A DNA stretch of 8,630 nucleotides from positions 1 through 8,630 of the forward strand of contig JBDRQW010000113.1 in the NCBI GenBank assembly GCA_043826085.1. The letters run 5' to 3'. Both the position numbers and the translations under genes were made by a program. The notes beneath the pieces are model-generated. The model did no database searches, was not told the DNA's origin, and worked only from the letters and a program-made list of their open reading frames with translations. Positions 1-4,955 of this stretch are shown here, piece by piece (the stretch's first letter is position 1; each line of letters begins with the position of its first letter). This stretch comes from CAXBYZ01 sp043826085. GTDB lineage: Bacteria > Patescibacteriota > Microgenomatia > UBA1400 > CG1-02-47-37.

Positions 1-25
1 GAGAGAGATGAAAGGGTTTGTGGGT

Positions 26-55
26 TTGACAAGATAGTTGTGTATGGTGTATGAT
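26..55 (+). promoter_or_regulatory. Promoter of the vapBC-type operon
   Basis: A perfect -35 box TTGACA (26-31) is followed after 18 bp by TATGAT (50-55), a 5/6 match to the -10 consensus. The predicted transcription start falls at about 61-63 and the antitoxin ATG is at 64, with no Shine-Dalgarno sequence in between. The mRNA would therefore be leaderless or nearly so. The -10 box lies inside tandem 7-bp repeats that could be the antitoxin operator. The promoter call rests on the boxes alone. Confidence 0.55.
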
Positions 56-61
56 GTATTC
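41..61. repeat. Three tandem 7-bp repeats over the -10 region (possible operator)
   Basis: TGTATGG, TGTATGA and TGTATTC follow each other without a gap, sharing TGTAT at an exact 7-bp period. They overlap the -10 box of the toxin-antitoxin operon and end three bases before the antitoxin ATG. Ribbon-helix-helix antitoxins generally autorepress by binding short repeated operator half-sites, so this is a reasonable operator candidate. It could also be chance in GT-rich DNA. Confidence 0.35.
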
Positions 62-63
62 AT

Positions 64-339
64 ATGAGTACTTTAGTTAGAACCCAAGTTATGTTGCCCG
101 TAGATTTATTGGAGGACTTAAGAAGTTTGGCTGAAGATAATGATTGGAGTGTGAGTGAGGCGGTAAGAAGGGGAGCAAGAAGTTTGGTGGCAAAGTTAAA
201 ACCAAAAAAGATGAGTGGAGTAGAGTTTTTGCAAAAGTTGGCAGATAATGCTTTTGAGGGAGAGGCTCCAAGAGATTTAAGTAGTAATGATGAGTATTTG
301 TACGGTAAGCTAGCTCCAGATTATAAGGGGAAGAAATAA
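64..339 (+). CDS. Ribbon-helix-helix antitoxin (VapB-like)
   Basis: This 91-residue protein is the probable antitoxin of a type II toxin-antitoxin pair. Residues 4-45 have the ribbon-helix-helix pattern: a short strand (VRTQVMLP), then helix A (VDLLEDLRSLAEDN), a turn, and helix B (SVSEAVRRGARSLVAKL). Such domains dimerise, bind operator DNA through the paired strands, and usually repress their own operon. The tail, about residues 50-91, is charged and probably wraps and inhibits the toxin. Its stop codon overlaps the start of the PIN-domain gene by one base (TAATG, 337-341), which implies translational coupling and supports the pairing. The start at 64 sits directly after a strong promoter and has no ribosome binding site, so translation may be leaderless. 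The RHH fold is assigned from pattern, and the VapB name comes from the neighbour. Confidence 0.8.
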   Translation: MSTLVRTQVMLPVDLLEDLRSLAEDNDWSVSEAVRRGARSLVAKLKPKKMSGVEFLQKLADNAFEGEAPRDLSSNDEYLYGKLAPDYKGKK

Positions 340-734
340 TGATATTTGTTGACTCTGATGCTTTCATTGGATTGAGTTATAGAAAAGACGTTCATTATAA
401 AAAATCAAAAATAATAATGGATTCTTTAGAGGAGCAAGACGAAATATTGATTACTAGTTGGCAAGTGGTTGATGAGGTGGCGACAAAGCTATCGTATTTT
501 ACAACCAAAAAATTATCAGTGAATTTTTTAAATTGGCTTTTTGAATCTGATATTAAAATAGTTTATGTAGATGAAAAGTTAAGTCGAAAAATTGTTAAGA
601 AATTTAAAAGCCAAAGATCGAAGAGGGTATCTTTGACGGATTGCACCAATATGGTAATTGCCAAAGAGATGAGGGTAGAGAGATTTTTTTCGTTTGATAA
701 AGTTTATGTGCAAAATGGGTTTAAATTATTGTAG
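339..734 (+). CDS. PIN-domain ribonuclease toxin (VapC-like)
   Basis: A 131-residue PIN-domain protein, the normal length for VapC toxins, which are Mg2+-dependent RNases that cut tRNA or rRNA. The acidic metal-binding residues expected of the family are all visible: D5 and D7 in MIFVDSDAFIG, E46 in VVDEVATKL, D101 in SLTDCTNM, and D120 near the end in FFSFDKVY. All are intact, so the nuclease is probably active. It starts within the antitoxin stop codon (one-base overlap), as in most vapBC operons. It ends in TAG, with another stop two codons later. The target RNA cannot be deduced. Some standalone PIN proteins act in RNA processing, but the RHH partner makes the toxin role much more likely. 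Confidence 0.85.
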   Translation: MIFVDSDAFIGLSYRKDVHYKKSKIIMDSLEEQDEILITSWQVVDEVATKLSYFTTKKLSVNFLNWLFESDIKIVYVDEKLSRKIVKKFKSQRSKRVSLTDCTNMVIAKEMRVERFFSFDKVYVQNGFKLL

Positions 735-769
735 GCATGATAGAGTTTTTGGATAAAGTTCGTTAAGCC

Positions 770-778
770 TGTTAAAAT
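770..778 (+). promoter_or_regulatory. Extended -10 promoter upstream of the ABC exporter genes
   Basis: TG-T-TAAAAT fits an extended -10 element, with a weak TTGGAT (749-754) 18 bp upstream of the hexamer as a possible -35. The hexamer ends seven bases before the ATG at 786, so the transcript would begin at or next to the start codon. No Shine-Dalgarno sequence precedes that ATG. This would serve the ABC-permease-mutM run. Confidence 0.4.
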
Positions 779-785
779 AGAGTTT

Positions 786-1184
786 ATGTCAAAGACAGTT
801 TTGGAGGTGAAAAACCTAACTAAGGAGTTTTCTAGTGGTTTTTCGTTTAAAAGTTTTAAACGAAAGAAACCAGTGGTGGCTATTGATAATATTAGTTTTA
901 AAGTTAAACAGGGTGAGATTGTAGGCTTATTGGGTCCGAATGGAGCTGGAAAAACGACTACAATTCAGATGCTTTTGGGAACGACTAGCAAGACTTCGGG
1001 GGTGATTAAGTATTTTGGCCGGGAATTTAATAAATATAGAACGGAATCGCTTCAAGAAGTGAATTATTGCTCGGCTTATACTAAATTACCTCAATCATTA
1101 ACGGTTTATGAGAACTTGATGGTGTATGCCAAGCTGTATCAGGTGGATAACCCAAAAGAAAGGATCAAGCTTTTATTGGAGTAG
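786..1184 (+). CDS. ABC transporter ATP-binding protein, N-terminal part (ends at an in-frame TAG)
   Basis: This is the first 132 codons of an ABC-2-type exporter ATPase. Residues 4-66 give the usual opening strands (LEVKNLTKEF, AIDNISFKV) and a perfect Walker A (GPNGAGKTT, 50-58). The Q-loop region reads NYCSAYTKLPQSLTVYENL, without the common glutamine before the helical subdomain; related exporter ATPases may share this, but I cannot confirm it. The frame ends at TAG (1182-1184), then continues open in the same frame (TTT GAG ATG) into a segment holding the signature motif, Walker B and H-loop. Joined across the TAG the protein would be about 321 residues, a normal length. The possibilities are a nonsense mutation (GAG, CAG or TTG to TAG), a sequencing or assembly error, or a gene expressed as two chains. 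A long AT-rich inverted repeat lies at 836-872. Confidence 0.8.
   Translation: MSKTVLEVKNLTKEFSSGFSFKSFKRKKPVVAIDNISFKVKQGEIVGLLGPNGAGKTTTIQMLLGTTSKTSGVIKYFGREFNKYRTESLQEVNYCSAYTKLPQSLTVYENLMVYAKLYQVDNPKERIKLLLE
836..872. repeat. Long inverted repeat inside the ABC ATPase gene
   Basis: TTTCGTTTAAAA (841-852) and TTTTAAACGAAA (854-865) are perfect 12-base complements around a single central G. The stem extends by TGGTT/AACCA (836-840/868-872) past a two-base GA bulge, giving 17 pairs. It encodes the basic, F/K-rich stretch around residues 18-29, before the strand that leads to Walker A. The sequence is AT-rich, so the RNA hairpin would be only moderately stable. It may be an operator, a decayed palindromic insertion, or chance. 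Confidence 0.6.
1178..1181 (+). promoter_or_regulatory. Shine-Dalgarno-like GGAG before the internal ATG of the split ABC gene
   Basis: GGAG lies nine bases before the ATG at 1191 and just upstream of the TAG at 1182-1184. Ribosomes terminating at the TAG could restart at 1191 and make the C-terminal fragment as a separate chain. The motif also simply encodes the Leu-Glu codons, so chance is possible. Confidence 0.3.
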
Positions 1185-1190
1185 TTTGAG

Positions 1191-1751
1191 ATGAGCGATT
1201 ATGCTAATCGACAGGCGAGGGATTTGAGCGCCGGACAAGCCACTAGAGTGATTTTAGTCAAAGCCTTTATTAACTTTCCCAAGGTATTGCTTTTAGATGA
1301 ACCGACGGCATCACTAGACCCGGATATTGCTAGCAATGTAAGACGGTTTTTGTTGAAGCAGCAGGAAAAGTATAATGTGTCGATGTTGTTTACTTCTCAT
1401 AATATGACCGAGGTGGCCCAAGTGTGTGATCGAGTGATTTTTTTGAGAAAAGGCAAGATTTTTGCTGAGGATACGCCAATGGGTTTGACTCAGTCGATTA
1501 AACATTGCAGTTTAAGATTAATGCTGGGGGACGGTTTGAAGAGGTTGAAGGTGTTTGCTCAAGGGAGAAATTATAAGATTGAAGTGAATGATCGGGAAGC
1601 AAAAATTGAGATTAAAGAAGTAGATGTGGCCGGGTTTTTAAATAAATTGGCCGAACATAATATTTCTTACAGTGAGATTAGCATTGATAAACCGTCTTTG
1701 GAAGATTATTTTTTGAGTTTTGCTAAAGAAGATAACAAGGAGGGGAAATGA
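1191..1751 (+). CDS. ABC transporter ATP-binding protein, C-terminal part
   Basis: This 186-codon frame is in register with the upstream ATPase fragment and completes it. It holds the ABC signature as LSAGQ (residues 13-17, where LSGGQ is the common form), Walker B with catalytic Glu (KVLLLDEPTASLD), and the H-loop histidine (MLFTSHNMTEV). About 90 C-terminal residues follow, ending in PSLEDYFLSF, a signature tail of ABC-2 drug or polysaccharide exporter ATPases. Without Walker A it cannot bind ATP alone and would need the upstream fragment or readthrough. ATG 1191 is only the first possible restart; if the TAG is an artefact, the true protein runs 786-1751. The motifs show no other decay, which argues for a recent mutation, an error, or retained function. 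The stop overlaps the permease start (ATGA, 1748-1751), so translation is coupled. Confidence 0.8.
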   Translation: MSDYANRQARDLSAGQATRVILVKAFINFPKVLLLDEPTASLDPDIASNVRRFLLKQQEKYNVSMLFTSHNMTEVAQVCDRVIFLRKGKIFAEDTPMGLTQSIKHCSLRLMLGDGLKRLKVFAQGRNYKIEVNDREAKIEIKEVDVAGFLNKLAEHNISYSEISIDKPSLEDYFLSFAKEDNKEGK

Positions 1752-2533
1752 GTAAGGCTAGAATCTTGGCAGTGATTTGGAGACATTTATATAACTTTAA
1801 ACATCGAGCTGATCGGTGGGTGGATGCTTTTTATTGGCCGGCGGTAGATATTCTTCTCTGGGGATTAACCAGTGTGTATATTCGAGACCTGGCAACGGAT
1901 ATACCAAATATTGTGACGATTTTATTGACAGGTTTGGTTTATTGGCAAGTGGTGTGGAGAAGTAACTATGAGATTGGGGTGAATTTACTTGAGGAAATTT
2001 GGAGTGATAACGTGGTAAATTTATTTGCTTCGCCGTTGACGGTTTTAGAGTGGATGGTGGCAGTGAATTTACTGGGGATACTAAAGATGGTAATGACGAT
2101 TGGATTTGCATTTAGTATGGTGTTTTTCTTGTATGGTGTGAACGTACTTCAAGTGGGATGGTTGATGATCCCGTTTGTGGTACTGTTATTGATGAATGGT
2201 TGGTGGATTGGGTTTTTGGTGGCCGGTTTTATTATTCGTTTTGGGAGTAAGATTCAGACTTTGGCGTGGTCGGGAGTGTATTTGTTGGCCCCTTTTAGTG
2301 CTATATATTACCCAGTGTCTAGTTTGCCTGAGTGGGTCCAGAAAGTGGCAGCTTGGGCGCCGTTGAGTTATGTCTTTGAAGGGATGAGATCGGTGTTGTT
2401 TACGGGGGTGATGGACCAGGCTAATTTATTTAAGAGTGGATGGTTGACTGGTGTTTATTTGATGGCATCGATGGTGTTTTTTGTGATAATGTTTAAACAG
2501 AGTAAAAAAGTCGGCTTGTCTAGTTTGGAGTAA
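1748..2533 (+). CDS. ABC-2-type exporter permease
   Basis: A 261-residue integral membrane protein, the usual length for ABC-2 permeases. About six hydrophobic segments can be seen near residues 28-46, 54-72, 103-129, 134-164, 171-190 and 232-249. A cytoplasmic amphipathic stretch (EEIWSDNVVNLFASPLTVLEW, 82-102) before the third segment matches the coupling-helix region of the family. The PLSYVFEGMRSVLFTG segment (205-220) is a typical ABC-2 C-terminal motif. It would form the pore and pair with the ATPase encoded just upstream, with which it overlaps by ATGA; a strong GGAGG sits ahead of its ATG. The substrate (drug, lipid or surface glycan) cannot be told. An intact permease beside a split ATPase suggests that the ATPase lesion is recent or not inactivating. 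Confidence 0.85.
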   Translation: MSKARILAVIWRHLYNFKHRADRWVDAFYWPAVDILLWGLTSVYIRDLATDIPNIVTILLTGLVYWQVVWRSNYEIGVNLLEEIWSDNVVNLFASPLTVLEWMVAVNLLGILKMVMTIGFAFSMVFFLYGVNVLQVGWLMIPFVVLLLMNGWWIGFLVAGFIIRFGSKIQTLAWSGVYLLAPFSAIYYPVSSLPEWVQKVAAWAPLSYVFEGMRSVLFTGVMDQANLFKSGWLTGVYLMASMVFFVIMFKQSKKVGLSSLE

Positions 2534-2535
2534 AG

Positions 2536-3450
2536 ATGCCGGAGTTGCCTGAGGTAGAGACGATACGAAGACAGTTAGTTAAAGTTTTGGTGGGGCAAAA
2601 GATTAAGAAGATAAAAGTTTTACGAAAGAAGTCACTTCAGGGAGACTCCCTGAAGGTTGGGGGAAGAAGGATTAAGAAAGTGGAGAGGAGGGCGAAGTTG
2701 TTATTGATTACCCTAATTGGCAAGCAGTACTTGATGATTCACTTAAAAATGACGGGGCAGTTGGTGTATGTGGTGAATACAGAAGGTTCCGAACTAGCCC
2801 TTCGGGATCGTCCCGATGTAAAATCGGGACTGGAAGTTCGGAACCAGGGAGAGTATCGGATTGTAGGGGGGCATCCGAGTAGTGATTGGGGGGGGAAGTT
2901 GCCGAGTAAGTATACCAGAATTATTATTGAACTTGAAAAAGGAACATTGTTTTTTAACGATATGCGAGGGTTTGGCTGGATAAAGATAATGGGGGAAGAA
3001 GAGAAAGAAATCGAGATAAATAAATTTGGTCCGGATGTGAACTCGAGGCAGTTTAACTTTAATTACTTAAAGCAAGTGTTAAAAAATTCTGGTAGAGCTG
3101 TTAAAGTAATTATTTTAGATCAACATAAGATTGGAGGGATTGGAAATATTTATGCTAATGATGGTTTGTATTTAGCTAAGATTAATCCTAAAAAACCAAG
3201 TAACAAGGTAAAAGAAGATGAGATTAAGCGACTTTGTAAAGCTTTAAAGGTGGTGATTAAGAAAGGAATTAAATTGGGAGGAGCCAGTGAGAGAAATTTT
3301 ATACACGTAGATGGAATGGGGGGAAGTTATCAAAAACATTTTTTGATTTATGGAAGAGATGGTAAAAAATGCAGACGATGTAAGGGTATAATAAAAAAAG
3401 AGAAAGTAGGGGGCCGAGGAACGTACTATTGCCCTAGGTGCCAAAAGTAG
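2536..3450 (+). CDS. mutM: Formamidopyrimidine-DNA glycosylase (MutM/Fpg)
   Basis: MutM removes 8-oxoguanine and formamidopyrimidines from DNA and nicks the abasic site. The start is certain: MPELPEVETI supplies the catalytic N-terminal Pro2 and Glu3 after Met removal. K54 in ERRAKLLL is the expected DNA-contacting lysine. HLKMTGQL (69-76) is a conserved strand. The H2TH region reads LDQHKIGGIGNIYANDGLY (194-212), and the C-terminal zinc finger has C279-C282 and C299-C302. At 304 residues it is longer than most homologues (about 270-280). The excess maps to residues about 81-104, between QLVYVV and the CPR-like YRIVGGHPSSDW segment, where the DNA is a nested palindrome (2785-2845). The extra loop lies away from the catalytic residues, so activity is probably kept. 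GGAG is five bases ahead of the ATG, two bases after the permease stop. Confidence 0.95.
   Translation: MPELPEVETIRRQLVKVLVGQKIKKIKVLRKKSLQGDSLKVGGRRIKKVERRAKLLLITLIGKQYLMIHLKMTGQLVYVVNTEGSELALRDRPDVKSGLEVRNQGEYRIVGGHPSSDWGGKLPSKYTRIIIELEKGTLFFNDMRGFGWIKIMGEEEKEIEINKFGPDVNSRQFNFNYLKQVLKNSGRAVKVIILDQHKIGGIGNIYANDGLYLAKINPKKPSNKVKEDEIKRLCKALKVVIKKGIKLGGASERNFIHVDGMGGSYQKHFLIYGRDGKKCRRCKGIIKKEKVGGRGTYYCPRCQK
2635..2655. repeat. Short perfect inverted repeat within mutM
   Basis: CTTCAGGGA (2635-2643) and TCCCTGAAG (2647-2655) form a perfect 9-bp stem around GAC. It encodes residues SLQGDSLK (33-40), a segment that does not look inserted by comparison with the usual MutM fold. It may be an overwriting palindromic element or a coincidence. 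Confidence 0.6.
2785..2845. repeat. Nested palindromic element inserted in frame in mutM
   Basis: The outer arms GGTTCCGAACT (2785-2795) and AGTTCGGAACC (2835-2845) are perfect 11-bp complements. Inside them GTCCCGAT (2810-2817) pairs with ATCGGGAC (2823-2830) across a GTAAA loop. An alternative inner hairpin, TCGGGA/TCCCGA (2802-2807/2811-2816), competes with it. The element stays open in the mutM frame and encodes roughly residues 84-104, a stretch that typical MutM proteins lack. Its high GC and structure differ from the flanks. It resembles REP-like or Rickettsia-palindromic-element-like mobile sequences in behaviour; no database comparison was possible. Confidence 0.75.
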
Positions 3451-3483
3451 GTATTATTTAGTAAAGTAGCAAGTGAGGTAAAT

Positions 3484-4242
3484 ATGTTTATTGGTAGTAT
3501 TTTTACATTTTTATTAGTTTTTGGAGGAATCCTTTTAGTTAGATGTATTAGGATTATTGATCAGTATGAGAGAGGGGTGGTGTTGACGTTGGGTAAGTAT
3601 ACTTCGACTCGTCAGCCGGGATTGAATTTGATTATTCCCGTTCTTCAACGATTGATAAAAGTTGATGTAAGAATTACGACAGTAGATATTCCTCAACAAG
3701 AGGTGATTACTCAAGATAATGTGCCGGCGGGAATAAATGCGGTGGTATATTTTCAGGTTGAAAAAGTTGAAGATGCGGTGCTTAAAATTCAAAATTATTC
3801 TTATGCTGTGTCTCAGTATGCTCAGGCCGCTTTGAGGGATGTGATTGGTGGAGTAGAGCTTGATAGTTTGTTGGCAGAACGACAAAAAATTGCCGAGGAG
3901 ATTAAAAAACTGGTTGATGAAGAAACTAATGCTTGGGGGATTAATGTAAGTTCTATTAAGATTCAAGATATTGAGTTGCCGGCAGATATGAAACGGTCTA
4001 TGGCTAAGCAGGCTGAGGCTGAGAGAGAAAGACGAGCGGTAATTATAAGAGCAAGTGGTGAGTTAGAGGCATCGAAAAACTTACAAGTAGCGGCGGCTAA
4101 TTTATCTAAATCCGGGGCAATTTCTTTAAGAACTTTGCAAACAATTGAAGGAACTACAGCTAATCCGGCCAATACAGTGGTGTTTGCTTTGCCGGTTGAG
4201 ATTATGGAAGGCTTTAAAAAGTTAGTGGGTGGAAATAAGTAA
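3484..4242 (+). CDS. Slipin/stomatin-like SPFH (band 7) membrane protein
   Basis: A 252-residue SPFH-domain protein. Residues 3-20 form one hydrophobic segment (IGSIFTFLLVFGGILLV) that anchors it in the membrane. The SPFH domain follows: IIDQYERGVVLTLGKY, PGLNLIIPVLQRLIKVDVR, QEVITQDNVPAGINAVVYF, and ALRDVIGGVELDSLLAERQKI (about 25-135). A helical, charged region (KQAEAERERRAVIIRASGELEAS, 175-197) and a C-terminal VVFALPVEIMEGF complete the typical slipin pattern. Family members form large ring-like oligomers in membrane microdomains and often work with an NfeD-type protein, but none is adjacent here. GAGG precedes the ATG by five bases. The 33-bp gap after mutM contains TATTAT (3452-3457) but no convincing -35, so it may be co-transcribed with mutM. 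The specific cellular role is unknown. Confidence 0.9.
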   Translation: MFIGSIFTFLLVFGGILLVRCIRIIDQYERGVVLTLGKYTSTRQPGLNLIIPVLQRLIKVDVRITTVDIPQQEVITQDNVPAGINAVVYFQVEKVEDAVLKIQNYSYAVSQYAQAALRDVIGGVELDSLLAERQKIAEEIKKLVDEETNAWGINVSSIKIQDIELPADMKRSMAKQAEAERERRAVIIRASGELEASKNLQVAAANLSKSGAISLRTLQTIEGTTANPANTVVFALPVEIMEGFKKLVGGNK

Positions 4243-4266
4243 TTAAAAGTGGTTACTTAATTTTTT
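4236..4266 (+). terminator. Probable Rho-independent terminator between convergent genes
   Basis: TAAGTAA (4236-4242) pairs with TTACTTA (4253-4259) across a 10-base loop, followed by a run of six T (4261-4266). The arms contain the stop codons of both flanking genes: TAA of the slipin gene and the complementary TTA of the minus-strand gene. It would terminate plus-strand transcription. The stem is short and AT-rich, so efficiency is uncertain. Confidence 0.45.
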
Positions 4267-4906
4267 GAAGAAATTCTGTGGCTAGTTGCTTGGTGCTGTT
4301 TTGGACTTCATAAAATTCTTTCCAAACCATGACAATATCAGCTCCATTAAAAACAGCAGATTGAACTTCGCGTAAGGTATCCCCGCCACCAATGGCAATA
4401 AGAACATTAAAAGCTCCTTTGACTTTGTTAATTTGGTGAATAGGAAAACGCTTATTGCCTTGTTCAGTTTCATCAACACCTCGATGAAGCATAACAATTT
4501 GAGGAAGTTTTTTTAGCTGCCTTAAGACCTTGTAAGGTTGATCGACGTTCATCATGTCGACAATGGTGTCGAGTTGGTTTTGTTGACAGGCATTGATTAA
4601 AGTATTAATAGTTTCAATTGGAGCTTGACCTAAAACTGTAATGGCATTGGCTCCAGCTTGAGCGGCAATTTCTACTTCGGTGGTGCCACGATCCATGGCT
4701 TTGTAGTCAGCGACAATATAGGCATCGGATTGCTCCCACCAGTTTTTAATTTGAGTAATAGCTTTGGCCCCATATTTTTTTAGTAAAGGCGTACCAGCTT
4801 CGATTAAAATTCGATCATTGGCAGGAAGTTGGCTAATTATTCTCTGGGCATCTTCAAGAGTGTTGTTGAGGGCAATTTGGAGATATTTTTTCTTTTTAGA
4901 GAGCAT
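4253..4906 (-). CDS. HUMPS-family protein (hexulose-6-phosphate synthase / OMP decarboxylase fold)
   Basis: A 217-residue TIM-barrel protein of the OMP decarboxylase/3-hexulose-6-phosphate synthase/3-keto-L-gulonate-6-phosphate decarboxylase superfamily. It shows the first-strand motif LQIALN (9-14), IEAGTP (35-40, with Glu36), and the family motif D-x-K-x-x-D (D67, K69, D72 in VADYKAMDRG). VTVLG-like ITVLGQAP (89-96), HRGVDE (141-146) and the phosphate-binding loop AIGGGDT (171-177) follow. HPS-type members condense formaldehyde with ribulose 5-phosphate (or the reverse), while decarboxylase members act on orotidylate or keto-gulonate phosphate. The EAGTP and HRGVDE motifs fit HPS/KGPDC better than pyrimidine-pathway PyrF. 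The first strand has Asn14 where the superfamily normally has Asp. No PHI isomerase or pyr gene is nearby, so the substrate is undecided. It is the only minus-strand gene here and has no Shine-Dalgarno sequence ahead of its ATG. Confidence 0.8.
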   Translation of the reverse strand: MLSKKKKYLQIALNNTLEDAQRIISQLPANDRILIEAGTPLLKKYGAKAITQIKNWWEQSDAYIVADYKAMDRGTTEVEIAAQAGANAITVLGQAPIETINTLINACQQNQLDTIVDMMNVDQPYKVLRQLKKLPQIVMLHRGVDETEQGNKRFPIHQINKVKGAFNVLIAIGGGDTLREVQSAVFNGADIVMVWKEFYEVQNSTKQLATEFLQKIK

Positions 4907-4922
4907 AAATATGGTTGGTTAA

Positions 4923-4932
4923 TGATATTATA
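4923..4932. promoter_or_regulatory. Overlapping divergent -10 elements between the HUMPS gene and recF
   Basis: In the 49-bp gap, the plus strand reads TG-A-TATTAT (extended -10, 4923-4931), placed to start transcription about 18 bases before the recF ATG. The minus strand reads TATAAT at 4932-4927, placed to start about 14 bases before the HUMPS ATG. The two hexamers overlap almost fully, so RNA polymerase could fire in only one direction at a time. Neither has a recognisable -35. Confidence 0.45.
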
Positions 4933-4955
4933 CAAGTTATAGATAGGAAATAATA

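Noticed and set aside
1..54. Possible tail of an upstream plus-strand gene (frame 1 is open to TGA at 52-54)
   Set aside because: Only 17 codons are visible, with no recognisable motif, and other frames are equally uninformative.
1182..3483. TAG as a reassigned sense codon (it splits the ABC ATPase, and mutM is in frame with the slipin gene across only one TAG)
   Set aside because: mutM ends naturally at its zinc finger (CPRCQK) and the slipin gene has its own ribosome binding site and typical start. The PIN gene also ends normally with TAG. One interrupted gene is not evidence of recoding.
3535..3966. Long minus-strand open frame opposite the slipin gene (and similar ones opposite the fusion gene)
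   Set aside because: The plus-strand frames encode clear conserved families. The opposite frames are low-complexity, lack start signals and match no recognised motif.
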